From positions 141,436-205,435 of the forward strand of contig JAUILN010000019.1 in assembly GCA_030432695.1 (NCBI GenBank): 64,000 nucleotides of DNA, given 5' to 3'. Positions 42,197-51,075 of the stretch are shown piece after piece. The DNA is from a bacterium. Lineage in GTDB: Bacteria; Planctomycetota; UBA1135; UBA2386. Positions within the stretch are counted from its first letter, which is position 1, and every line of letters starts with the position of its first letter. A program made the translations under genes and the position numbers. The notes beneath the pieces were generated by a model. It saw nothing but the letters and a program-made list of their open reading frames with translations, made no database searches and was not told the DNA's origin.

Positions 42197-44731
42197 TCAG
42201 CGTCGACCGTTCGGATCCCGCTCTCGTGACCGCGCAGCTTGGCTCCGGGCGGCGCGAACGTCGGCCAGCGCTCCCTCGATGCGGCGGATGTTCCTGGGCT
42301 CCACAGCGACGTCTTCGAGCCGTTCGAGCTCGGCCAGCAGAATGGCCTCGGCGTCGTCGAACCGCTGCTGCGCGGCCCGGGCTTGCGCCAGCAGGATCGC
42401 GGCGACGACCTGCATGCCGGGAACACCGATGAGCCCCGTGGCCCGGACCTCTTCGAGGTTCGCGACCGCCTCATCGATGCGCCCGAGATGCATCTGGAAG
42501 TCGGCGAGGTTGATCAGGGTCATGATCGTGCCGGGATGATTCCGACCCTGGATGCGCTCCTGACGCTGGATGATCTCGACGCACAGCTGCGCGGCATCGC
42601 TCTTGCGCCCGGTCATCGCCAGTCGAACCGCGTGGTCATTCATGCGACGAAGGGTCGTCGCATGGTCGTCACCGTGCACGACTCGGCTCGCGGCGGCAAC
42701 TTGTTCGAAGAGGGTCGTCGTGGTGGGGAGGAACTCGCCAGCAAGGCTCTCCATCCGGGTGAGCACGAGAGCCATGCCGTTCATCGGCGCGAGCGTCAGC
42801 TCGTCCTCCAGACCGACGATCTCCAGGGCGATGGCCCGTGCTTCGCGGAACAGGGCCAAGGCCTCGTCGAGGCGCTCCTGCTCCATCATGGCCGCGGCGA
42901 GCCCGGTCATGGCCTCGACGCTCCTCGCGTGCCTCGCGCCGAACACGTGGCGACGGCCGGCGAGCACGCGGCTGGTCAGGCGTTCGGCTTCGGCGTTCTC
43001 GCCCTTCCAGAGGTGCCACGTCGCCAACTCGAGTTCGACATCCAGCGTGTCGGGATGCGCAGGGCCCCGGGTCGACGTGGCCAGCGCCAGCGCACGGCGC
43101 AGATGCGGCTCAGCCTCGGCCAGTCGGCCCAGCGCGCGATAGGTCCGGCCGATCGCCAGACGCACGGCCAGTTCGACCCGGGGCTGGTCCACGACCGTCG
43201 CGTCGATCTGCCTGGCCGCCGCGTCGAGCACGCTGCGCATGCTGACCTCGAACCCCTGCGCCTCGGGCGACACCGAACTCAACAGGTCGTCGGTCAGGAA
43301 GCTCATCACGCGGCTGGCGATCTCGGCCTCGCCGTCGGCCCGTCGGCGCTGTGCGATCTCCGCGTCGCGAGCCTCGGCGGCGCGGGCCCAGCCGATCGTG
43401 GACGTGATGATCCCCGCCATCAACAGGACGACAATGACGCAGCTGGCAGCCAGCGCGCCGCGGTGCCGCCGGGCGAACTTGTGCAGCCGATACGAGGTCG
43501 TCGGCGGCCGAGCCGCTACCGGTTCATCCGCGAGGTATCGCGCGAGGTCTTCGGCCATCGCCTGCGCTGACTGGTAGCGCCGCTCCGGGGCCTTCTCGAT
43601 GGCCGTCATGACGATCCAATCGAGATCGCCGCGAAGCTGCCGCTCCAAGGTCGTCGGGTCCGTGCGCCGCCTCTCGGCGAGTCGCTGCTCGCTCGCCTCG
43701 GTGTCGGTATCGGGTTCGCCGCGCCGGGCGCGTATGCACGCGCTCGGACGCGGCGGCTCGACATCGCGTATCAGCCGCTGGATCTCCGCGAAGCCGCCGA
43801 CACCGGACCGCTTGGAGTCGAACGGTAAGGTCCCGGTCAACAGCTCGTAGAGCAGCACGCCCAGCGAGTAGACGTCGGATCGCGTGTCGATGCCCTGCCG
43901 CGCGGACGCCAGCTGCTCGGGGCTCATGTAGGCCGGCGTGCCGAGAACCTGCCCCTGCTGGGTCAACGAGACGAACGACTCGTCGTCGGCCGACATCGCC
44001 TTGGCGATCCCGAAGTCGATGACCTTCGGGTTCGCGTCGCCTTGCCCGTCCTGCCCCACCAGCACGTTCGACGGCTTGATATCCCGGTGGATCACGGCCT
44101 TGGTGTGGGCGTGGTGCACGGCGCCGCAGACCTTCACGAGCAGCCCGATACGCTGCCTGAGGTCCAGCCGTCGTCGGTCACAGAACTCGTGGATGGGCTC
44201 GCCCTCGACGAATTCCATGACGAAGAACGGCTGTCCGGTGTCCGTCGTACCGGCCTCCAGGAAGTGCGCGATGCAGGGGTGCTGCATCCGACCGAGCGCC
44301 TGGAGTTCGAGCTGGAACCGGGCCGTGATCTGCTCGGAGTCCATGCCCAGCTTGATCACCTTGATCGCCACCGTCCGCGTCACGGGCGAGGTCTGCTCCG
44401 CCCTGTAGACGACGCCGAACCCGCCCTCGCCGATCTTGCCGGTGATCCGATAGGGGCCGATGCGCGTCGGGCCGACGCCGCCTCGTGGCGGCTCGGCGGG
44501 CGGCTGCGATGCCGACGCCACGTCGAACAGATCGGCCAACCGCGATCGCATCTGCGCCGCGGCGCTGAAGCGCAGCGGGTTCGCGTCCTGGGCGAGCAGC
44601 TCATCGACCGCGATGCGCATCGCGGCATCGCCCCGGCACGCCGCATCGAGGAAGGCCGCGCGCTCGTCCTCGGCAAGCTCGACGGCCTCGAGGAAGCACG
44701 ACTGGACCCTGCGGAACTGCTCGGGTGTCAC
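42197..44731 (-). CDS. membrane Ser/Thr protein kinase with C-terminal TPR-type repeats
   Basis: 844 residues from the GTG at 44731, chosen because it overlaps the sigma-factor stop (GTGA). A short N-terminal helical domain precedes the kinase: Gly loop GKIGEGGFGVVYRAE (about 98-112), Lys in VAIKVIK (124), catalytic loop VIHRDIKPSNVLV (213-225), DFGIAKAM and GTPAYMSPEQLAS. All catalytic residues are present. A transmembrane helix (CVIVVLLMAGIITSTIGWA) separates a helical-repeat region (about 500-830) with repeated AEPHLRRALALA and LDEALALFREARA units. It is co-expressed with an ECF-like sigma factor, which it may regulate by phosphorylation; that link is inferred. Confidence 0.92.
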   Translation of the reverse strand: MTPEQFRRVQSCFLEAVELAEDERAAFLDAACRGDAAMRIAVDELLAQDANPLRFSAAAQMRSRLADLFDVASASQPPAEPPRGGVGPTRIGPYRITGKIGEGGFGVVYRAEQTSPVTRTVAIKVIKLGMDSEQITARFQLELQALGRMQHPCIAHFLEAGTTDTGQPFFVMEFVEGEPIHEFCDRRRLDLRQRIGLLVKVCGAVHHAHTKAVIHRDIKPSNVLVGQDGQGDANPKVIDFGIAKAMSADDESFVSLTQQGQVLGTPAYMSPEQLASARQGIDTRSDVYSLGVLLYELLTGTLPFDSKRSGVGGFAEIQRLIRDVEPPRPSACIRARRGEPDTDTEASEQRLAERRRTDPTTLERQLRGDLDWIVMTAIEKAPERRYQSAQAMAEDLARYLADEPVAARPPTTSYRLHKFARRHRGALAASCVIVVLLMAGIITSTIGWARAAEARDAEIAQRRRADGEAEIASRVMSFLTDDLLSSVSPEAQGFEVSMRSVLDAAARQIDATVVDQPRVELAVRLAIGRTYRALGRLAEAEPHLRRALALATSTRGPAHPDTLDVELELATWHLWKGENAEAERLTSRVLAGRRHVFGARHARSVEAMTGLAAAMMEQERLDEALALFREARAIALEIVGLEDELTLAPMNGMALVLTRMESLAGEFLPTTTTLFEQVAAASRVVHGDDHATTLRRMNDHAVRLAMTGRKSDAAQLCVEIIQRQERIQGRNHPGTIMTLINLADFQMHLGRIDEAVANLEEVRATGLIGVPGMQVVAAILLAQARAAQQRFDDAEAILLAELERLEDVAVEPRNIRRIEGALADVRAARSQAARSRERDPNGRR

Positions 44732-45321
44732 GGCTGCTCCAGCTCGCGCAGACGTCCGCTCAGCCACGCGCGGGCGGTGCGCCAGTACCGCTCGACGGTG
44801 CGGTCCGAGACACCCAGAACGTGCGCGATCTCGTCGAACGCCATGCCGGCGAAGAATCGTAGCTCGACAACCTCGGCCAGGCGCTCGTCGAGTGTCGACA
44901 GTTCGGCCAGCGCGTCGTTGAGCGCGATGATGTCGATTCGGATCGGGGTGTCCGATGCGGCGACCATCGCCAAGGTCACCCGTGCACCACCAGGATCCCG
45001 CTTGCCGGCGCGCTTGCTACGGACCTGGTTCGACAGGATCTGTCGCATGGCCTTCGCCGCCACGGCGAAGAAGTGCACCCGGTCATGCCACCCGCCTCGC
45101 TCCGCATCGTCGTCGACCTTGACGAGCCGCAGGTAGGCCTCGTGCACGAGTGCCGTGGCCTGCAGCGTCTGGTCTCCGCCGCTGCCCCGCAGGCACGTAC
45201 GGGCCAGGACGCGCAGCTCGTCGTGGACTACGGACCAGAGGTCGTTGGCGGCCTCTGCGTCGCCACCCGCCCGCACCAGCCGGAGATACTCGGTCACGCG
45301 GCTGGCTGGGTCGAGGGTCAT
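44728..45321 (-). CDS. ECF-like sigma-70 factor
   Basis: 197 residues from the ATG at 45321. Region 2 contains DLWSVVHDELRVLARTCLRG, TLQATALVHEAYLRLVKV and RVHFFAVAAKAMRQILSNQV, the pattern of the ECF-like family (TIGR02999 type) common in planctomycetes. Region 4 has FFAGMAFDEIAHVLGVSDRTVERYW arranged as an HTH. No anti-sigma gene is adjacent; instead the stop overlaps the start of a Ser/Thr kinase gene. Control by the kinase is the likely mode in such pairs. Confidence 0.92.
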   Translation of the reverse strand: MTLDPASRVTEYLRLVRAGGDAEAANDLWSVVHDELRVLARTCLRGSGGDQTLQATALVHEAYLRLVKVDDDAERGGWHDRVHFFAVAAKAMRQILSNQVRSKRAGKRDPGGARVTLAMVAASDTPIRIDIIALNDALAELSTLDERLAEVVELRFFAGMAFDEIAHVLGVSDRTVERYWRTARAWLSGRLRELEQP

Positions 45322-45643
45322 CGCGGGCAATCCTCGACCGGAGGCCGTGAAGGAGCTGCGAACCGGCGCCGCAGCTCGAGAACTGTCGTGAAAGCCGAGG
45401 GAGCGGGCCAGACCCGACGTGCCACCAGCCCAGGCACGCTACGTCACGAGTGCCCCCGGTTCCAGGCGGTCTCGGGCCCGGCGCAGGCTCCGCTCACGGA
45501 GTCCTCCGGTCGCGCTCCACCTCAGCCGCCCCGACCGGCGCTGGCGAATCCCCACAAAAAGCTGTCGGTCGTGCTCGGCGTTCGGTGTTTCAGCGGTTGG
45601 CCGGCGATGCGGCCGTCCTCACCACCCAACCCACGAGACCCAC
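45322..45643. promoter_or_regulatory. divergent intergenic region, 322 bp
   Basis: Promoters of the sigma-kinase operon (minus) and the secreted BTRD1-like protein (plus) must lie here. An A-rich run (CACAAAAAGCTG) near 45552-45563 is the only low-GC patch. No convincing promoter boxes, repeats or small genes are seen. Confidence 0.3.
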
Positions 45644-46882
45644 ATGAACTCGCTCCTGAAGCGGACCTCTCACGCCCTCGCCACCCTCCTCCTGGTCGCC
45701 GTCTCGACCGACGATCTCGCGGCGCAGAAGACCTACGCCACTGCCTACCGATTCAGCAATTCCGACCTCAGGCTGCGGCTGCGTTGGATCACGAGCAACT
45801 TCGTAGCCGAGACCGACAACCTGGGGGCGCAGGGGTACCGGATGATCGACCTCAACAGCTACCGCGACGGGGCCGGCACGGTGCGTCACGACGCGACCTT
45901 CCTGCCGTATGGCGGTGCCTACCGGTTCTACGCCGACATGGACGAGGGTGATTTCGTCGGCACGACGAACAGCCTGGTGAGCCAGGGATTCCAGTTGAAT
46001 ACGTTCTCCTCGTACGCCCTGAACAACGGCACACGCCTCTATGCCGCGAACTACCTGGAGAGCTCGTCCGGTGGACAGCTGACCATCGGCCAGACGAGGA
46101 CGGAGTTCCTCGACAGCTACGCTGCGAACACATCGCTCGGGGAGCGCCTGGCTGCGTTCGACACCTACCTCGATACGAGTGGCGTGCGGCGCTACGACTC
46201 GCTCTTCGTGCCCGGTTCCACCGAGCCCCATGCGTTGGCCACGGGGATGTCGCAGGCGCAGTTCGAGAGCAGGCGAGTGACGGAACTGCAGAACGGTCGG
46301 CGTATGTGGATGTTCCAGGCCTACCGCGACTCCACCAATCAACTGCGCTACGACGCGGTCTATCGCGACGCGTCGCTTCTGAATTCGACCCGTCTGTTCT
46401 TCGCCGAGACGGAGGCCCAGATGCTGGCTCAGCGCCAGGCGCAGGCAGCGCAGGGATTCAGGCTCGTCGAGGTCGAGCCGACCTTCCTCGGCACCTCGCC
46501 CGAGCGGAACTCCTACGGAATCGGTCTGGCCGGGACCCTGGGGCGAGCGCCGGACCTCACCATGGCCAATCCGCCCGAACTCGGCCAAAGCAACTCGCTC
46601 AGCATCCGGGCCAACAGCGGACAGCCCACCATCGGGGTGCTCGCGATCGGCATCAACTCGGCCCAGTTCCCGCTGCTCGGCGGCACGCTGCTGGTCGACC
46701 CGATCGTGCAGGAGGATGTGGTGCTGTCGACCAATCTCGTGAGCGTCCCCACCTTCTACCCCGGTGATCCCGTCCTCGACGGAGTGAGGCTCTACTACCA
46801 GGTGATCGTCCTCGACAATGGAGCGCCCCAGGGCCTGTCGATGTCGCGCGGCCTGGAGGTCGTCATCGGGCGCCGCGACTGA
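45644..46882 (+). CDS. secreted protein with BTRD1-like tandem repeats
   Basis: 412 residues from the ATG at 45644. The signal peptide ends near DDLAAQK. Four or five repeats of about 50 residues follow, each with a variant of G-x-R-x-x-x-x-x-x-Y...R-Y/H-D-A-x-F (for example QGYRMIDLNSYRDGAG, QGFQLNTFSSYALNNG, RMWMFQAYRDSTNQLRYDAV). This is the pattern of bacterial tandem repeat domain 1 and polyglycine-hydrolase-like beta-propellers. The C-terminus has VRLYYQVIVLDNGAPQGL and EVVIGRRD, the tail shared by other exported proteins here. A stem-loop terminator follows the stop at once. Confidence 0.8.
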   Translation: MNSLLKRTSHALATLLLVAVSTDDLAAQKTYATAYRFSNSDLRLRLRWITSNFVAETDNLGAQGYRMIDLNSYRDGAGTVRHDATFLPYGGAYRFYADMDEGDFVGTTNSLVSQGFQLNTFSSYALNNGTRLYAANYLESSSGGQLTIGQTRTEFLDSYAANTSLGERLAAFDTYLDTSGVRRYDSLFVPGSTEPHALATGMSQAQFESRRVTELQNGRRMWMFQAYRDSTNQLRYDAVYRDASLLNSTRLFFAETEAQMLAQRQAQAAQGFRLVEVEPTFLGTSPERNSYGIGLAGTLGRAPDLTMANPPELGQSNSLSIRANSGQPTIGVLAIGINSAQFPLLGGTLLVDPIVQEDVVLSTNLVSVPTFYPGDPVLDGVRLYYQVIVLDNGAPQGLSMSRGLEVVIGRRD

Positions 46883-46883
46883 C

Positions 46884-46900
46884 TGGCCTGGGACAGGCCA
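46884..46900 (+). terminator. stem-loop terminator
   Basis: TGGCCT (46884-46889) and AGGCCA (46895-46900) form a perfect 6-bp stem with a 5-nt loop, starting one base after the stop codon of the BTRD1-like gene. No T run. Confidence 0.5.
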
Positions 46901-47032
46901 CGAGCCCAAGATCGGCCGCGTGAACCTGCGCGGTCGTGAGGGGTGAGGGAGAGGGCGCGGCGATGGGCTTCCTGCGCCAGCAGCAGGGCACGCCGTCATG
47001 GACACGCATCAGCCCCCCGAGCCGCGGATGAC

Positions 47033-47832
47033 TCACGCCTCGCGCAAGCCGGAGGCGAAGAACAGCCAGTTGGTCTCGTCTTCCTCGCCGAACAGGTCGT
47101 CCACGAACACGGTCGTCTCGGTCTCGACCACCGTGAACACCTCCCGCAGGGTCGCCTCGAAGTCCGGCGCCGCGAAGCACGACCACACGGCCAGCACGCC
47201 GCCCGGCTCCAAGTGGCGCGCCACCCGCCGCAGACCCTCGGCGCTGCAGAACATCGCGCGGTCGCTCTCCTCGGCGAGCGGATCGCTCGGCGCGTGGTCC
47301 ACGTCGACCAGGATCAGGTGGTAGCGCTCGGCCGGAGCCCCGGCGAGCCGCCCGTAGACGTCGGCTTCGATGACCCGTAGCCGCGAGTCGGCCCGCAGCG
47401 CGGCCGCCAACGGGAACAGCTCCGCCTCGTGCCAGCCCACGACCTCCGGCACGAGCTCGACCACGTCCACCGCCGCCACCCGCGCCGACGCAGCGCCTCG
47501 TGCGCGGTGTGCCCCAGGCCCAAGCCCCCGACCAGCACCCGCAGCCCCTCGCCCTCGCAGCGCTCCACCCCCCGCCGCGCCAACGCCCGCTCCGACGCGT
47601 CGTCGTAGCCACTCATCAGCACCCGCCCATCGACCAGGAGCTCGACGAACGCCGCGCTCGGGTCGGCCTGGGGAACGCGGCGGAACAGGATGAGTTCGCC
47701 GATACGGGTATCGACGCGGGCCAGGAGACCGACGGGAGGAGTGGTCAAGCGCGGGAGGGTGGGCGACGGGGGGCAGGAGTCCAGTGATTCTGTGGTGGGA
47801 GTCCCGCGACTGGATGGTGCAGGGCGCGGCAC
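47033..47832 (-). pseudogene. frameshifted spermidine-synthase-like gene
   Basis: Two overlapping frames together make one SAM-dependent spermidine-synthase-type protein. The upstream frame reads ELILFRRVPQADPSAA, LMSGYDDASERALARRG and LRVLVGGLGLGHTAHEALR (the glycine-rich SAM loop). The protein then continues only in another frame with ARVAAVDVVELVPEVVGWHE, RYHLILVDVDHAPSDPL and LEPGGVLAVWSCFAAPDFE. The switch lies near 47480-47500 in a G/C-rich run and corresponds to one missing base. Full length would be about 266 residues. It is either a recent pseudogene or a sequencing error. The start (GTG at 47832 or a later TTG) is uncertain. Confidence 0.75.
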
Positions 47833-48222
47833 TGCCGACCGCCGACTCGAACGACGCAGGGCTCAGTCCTGGCAGCGGGCTCCGTTGCCCGTGGCCCCTC
47901 GGCGGGGCGCGTCAGCGGACTGGGGCGACCCGTCGTGGACCGGGAGAAGCCATCCGGAGCGGAAGTGCCCTGGCCCATGCAGGGCATTCCAGGTAGCGCG
48001 CCGAGCAGCCTCGAAGAGCAGCTCCAGCTCGGGATCGTTCAGGTCCTCGGTGGTCGCTGCGGAGGAGTCGGGTCCTGGGTCATGGGCTGTCCGACCGCGG
48101 GCGTGTCGTGCCGCTCCGCTCCGGCTTCCGGCAGCACGCTCCCGCTCCGCTGGTCGCTTCCGCTGCCTGCAGCCTCTGCTCCGCGGCTGACGCTCGCCTT
48201 CATGCTCCGCATGACCAGTAGC
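47833..48222. other. 390-bp gap with a coding-like remnant
   Basis: On the minus strand a frame ending with a stop at 47863-47865 reads coding-like (DLNDPELELLFEAARRATW, then GPGHFRSGWLLPVHDG), but it has no ATG, GTG or TTG upstream of the plausible part. It may be the tail of a decayed gene. A short ATG frame at 48199 (MKASVSRGAEAAG...) has no other support. Nothing else is recognised. Confidence 0.35.
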
Positions 48223-49635
48223 TTACCGGCCGGACCTCGCGGCCAGCGCCGGGCGGAAGCCGAGGAAGATCCCGCGGTTGCCGGGCTCGCTCGCGTCCCG
48301 ATTCGCGGACCGGCAGAACAGCGTGGAGAGGCCCCAGCCCCCGCCCCGGCACACGCGCCGCGAGCCGCTCTTCCCCAGAGGATCCTCGGCACCATCGGAC
48401 CAGGCATCCGAGACCACGCCGTTGCTCCAGTTCGCCACGTCCGCGCACAACTCCCACACGTTGCCGTGCATGTCGTAGAAGCCCCAGCCGTTCGCCTTCC
48501 GGCCACCCTTCACGGCGTGGGCATGCTGCCCCTCCCGCGCACCACCGAACACCGCGTACTCCCCGAGCCGCCCCGCATCTCCGCCGAAGCAGTAGGCCGC
48601 CGCGCTTCCTGCCCGGCAAGCCACCTCCCACTCCGCTTCGGTCGGCAGACAATACGCGTAGCCCTCCGGTAGCCGGCCTGCCGCCCGCTCCGCTGCCGTC
48701 AGCTTCGCACAGAACTCCACCGCGTCGGTCCACGACAAGTACGACGCCGCCAACGACGCCCCGTCCTTCGCGTAGTCCTGCCCCGACCACGGCGCGGTCT
48801 TCATCACAGCCCGCCACTGCGCCTGCGTCACCTCCGTCTCCGCCAACCAGTAGCCCCGCGTGATGCTCACCCGGTGCTGCAGCTCGTCGCCGTCCCGGCC
48901 CGGCTCGTTGTTGGGACTGCCGATCGTGTACGTCCCGGCCGCGACCGGCAGCATCACGATCCCGTGACTCGCCTCGAGCCGCTGTCCCGGCGAAGCGACC
49001 GTAGGTGCTGGGGCCTGTTCGCGAACTCCGTCGGCAGCCGCCAGCGCTGACACCGCTCCGGCGGTGGGAGCCTGCTCCAGCTCCTCGATTCGCTGCTTGG
49101 CGGCCTCGGCATGCTCGGTGGCAAGCCTCCGCTCCCACTCCGCGCGCGCGGCCTCCAACTGGCGCTGCAGGCCGTCACGTTCGCTGGTGGTCTTCGCGAG
49201 GCCCTCGGTCAGTCGATCTCGCTCGTGCGCGAGACGATCGCGTTCCGTCTCCAGCCGTGCGATCACGCCCTGCAAGGCCTCCAGCCGTTCCCGTGCCGAG
49301 GCCAGCTCGGTCTGCAGCCCCGCATTGCGCAGCTCCAGCTCCTCGACCAGGCCTGCATCGAGGGTGAGCCGATGCCGGCGCTCCTCGGCGGTCTCCTCGA
49401 TCGTCAGGAACGCGTCGAGCTGCGCGCGCGCCTGCGAGAACTCGGTGATCGCGCCGGGGCCGCTCGCGTCGGTGAACTGACCCGCGGTCCACAGCCGCTT
49501 CGCCTCCTCCGCGCGTCGTTCGGCAACCCGGAAGCCATCGAGACCACGCAGCCGCGTGGCGACGCCGCGCTCCAAGCCCTCCCAGGCCATCCGCGCCTGC
49601 TCGGCCCGCTGCGCCTCGCCGTTGGACTTCGCCAA
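48223..49635 (-). CDS. formylglycine-generating-enzyme-like (SUMF1/FGE) domain protein with coiled coil
   Basis: 470 residues if started at the TTG at 49635. A long coiled coil (about 70-195, for example QGVIARLETERDRLAHERDR) leads to a C-terminal SUMF1/FGE-sulfatase domain: YTIGSPNNEPGRDGDELQHR, WLAETEVTQAQWRAVM, YCLPTEAEWEVACRAG, WGFYDMHGNVWELCAD and CRGGGWGLSTLFCRSANRD. The frame is the same as that of the upstream kinase, separated only by one TAG (49651-49653), and there is no good start codon. It therefore looks like the C-terminal half of a kinase-FGE fusion. As a separate protein, expression is doubtful. Confidence 0.8.
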   Translation of the reverse strand: MAKSNGEAQRAEQARMAWEGLERGVATRLRGLDGFRVAERRAEEAKRLWTAGQFTDASGPGAITEFSQARAQLDAFLTIEETAEERRHRLTLDAGLVEELELRNAGLQTELASARERLEALQGVIARLETERDRLAHERDRLTEGLAKTTSERDGLQRQLEAARAEWERRLATEHAEAAKQRIEELEQAPTAGAVSALAAADGVREQAPAPTVASPGQRLEASHGIVMLPVAAGTYTIGSPNNEPGRDGDELQHRVSITRGYWLAETEVTQAQWRAVMKTAPWSGQDYAKDGASLAASYLSWTDAVEFCAKLTAAERAAGRLPEGYAYCLPTEAEWEVACRAGSAAAYCFGGDAGRLGEYAVFGGAREGQHAHAVKGGRKANGWGFYDMHGNVWELCADVANWSNGVVSDAWSDGAEDPLGKSGSRRVCRGGGWGLSTLFCRSANRDASEPGNRGIFLGFRPALAARSGR

Positions 49636-49650
49636 GAGCGCGAGGTCGGT

Positions 49651-51075
49651 CTACAACTGGCGCAGGCCGAGCGACGCCTCGGCCATCTCTCCGGCGTCGA
49701 TCTGCGTGGCGAGGGTCTGGAACCGAGATGCCAGCTCCTGCTCGCGCGCCGCGATGCTCGGGCAGCTCCTGACCAGCGGCAGGTTCGCGAGCTGCTGACC
49801 GAGCGCCTCGCGCAGCGGCGCGACGGCCTCGACCTCGTGGCTGAGCTGCAGCGCGGCGCGGAGCGCCCGGAGCAAGCGGTCGCGGAGCCGGGTCGCGTCG
49901 GCGGAGGCCGCGCGGTCGGCCCGCTCCCAGTCGGCGCGCAGCGCGTGGAGCGTCTCGCGCGCTGCACGCACCGCGGGATGGCTGCGGTTGGGGCTATCGG
50001 CCAGCTCACGCTCGAGGACGGTGACGGTCCGAGCGTCGGCGGCAGCCCGCTCGGTATCGAGCTGCCACCAACCCCAGCCGGCGAAACCACCGAGCACCAG
50101 CGCGATGGGCAGGGTCCAGGCCAGGATCACCCGACGACGCTGGCGACGCGCCCGCGCGGCGAACCAGGCGTCGCACTCGCGGCGGACCGCCTGGGCGAGA
50201 TCTGCATTGGCCAGGGTGCGTGCCTTCTTCTCGTCGTCCTCGGCACGCGCGAGTGCGGTCACGATGATGCGGGCGAAGTCCGCCGGCACGCCGGCCGCCT
50301 CGAGCTCACCTGTACCATCGCGCGACTTCTTCGCCGCCCACGACGCGCCGCTCAGCACCAGGAACGCCACCGCGGCCATCGCCCGCACGTCGTCTCGCGG
50401 CTCAGGCTTGCGCTGGCCGCTCACGACGGCCTGCGGTCCGTAGTGGTCGGTGCCCCGCACCTTGCCCGCAGTGATCGAATGCTCCGAGCGCGTGTCGACC
50501 GCGCCCGCCTGGCCAGCATCGATCAGACGCAGACGGTCCTGGCCGTCGATCAGCAGATTGTTCGGCGAGATGTCGCACCAGTAGAGGCCGCGCACCCGCA
50601 GCTCCGCGACCAGCGTGAGCAGCTCGTGCACCAGCTCGAGCCGACGCTCCAGCGAGTGCCCACCGGCCTTGACCCACTCGCCGAGCTTGCGACCGTGGAC
50701 GTATTCCAGAAGCAAGACCGGCTGGTGGTCGTCGCCTTCCAAACAACCGAAGTAGCGCACTACCGCTGCAGGCAGCTCCTCCTGGCAGAGCACGCTGCGC
50801 TCCTGGCGGAACTGCTTCATCGCCCGCTCATCGCGCGGATCGAGCACGATCTTCAGCGCCACCCGCCGCGGCTCGCCGGCCTTCTTGGCCCGCAGCACGA
50901 CGGCCGTCGCGCCCTCGGCCTGGCGTCCGATCTTCTCCGGTTTCTCGAAGCCGGCAGCACGGATCGCCTTCCATGTGGCCGGCCAGATCCGCGGGTCGTC
51001 CTCCGCGAGTTCGAGGCCGGCAACCTCGAAGAAGCGCGGGCCACCGGCGGACGGGCTATCGGAATCAGCGCTCAT
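49651..51075 (-). CDS. atypical Ser/Thr kinase with transmembrane helix, ending in premature amber codon
   Basis: 474 residues from the ATG at 51075. The kinase fold is divergent: glycine loop GRQAEGATAVVLRAK, Lys in RVALKIVLD (75), a catalytic loop YWCDISPNNLLID with Cys-Asp in place of Arg-Asp (about 167-168), and DAG instead of DFG (186-188). Key Asp, Asn and Lys residues remain, so activity is possible. A transmembrane helix (about 316-338) is followed by a coiled region. It stops at TAG after LGLRQL, but the same frame continues directly into the FGE-domain region. CAG-to-TAG would explain the split. The start overlaps the upstream sigma gene by 11 bp. Confidence 0.82.
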   Translation of the reverse strand: MSADSDSPSAGGPRFFEVAGLELAEDDPRIWPATWKAIRAAGFEKPEKIGRQAEGATAVVLRAKKAGEPRRVALKIVLDPRDERAMKQFRQERSVLCQEELPAAVVRYFGCLEGDDHQPVLLLEYVHGRKLGEWVKAGGHSLERRLELVHELLTLVAELRVRGLYWCDISPNNLLIDGQDRLRLIDAGQAGAVDTRSEHSITAGKVRGTDHYGPQAVVSGQRKPEPRDDVRAMAAVAFLVLSGASWAAKKSRDGTGELEAAGVPADFARIIVTALARAEDDEKKARTLANADLAQAVRRECDAWFAARARRQRRRVILAWTLPIALVLGGFAGWGWWQLDTERAAADARTVTVLERELADSPNRSHPAVRAARETLHALRADWERADRAASADATRLRDRLLRALRAALQLSHEVEAVAPLREALGQQLANLPLVRSCPSIAAREQELASRFQTLATQIDAGEMAEASLGLRQL

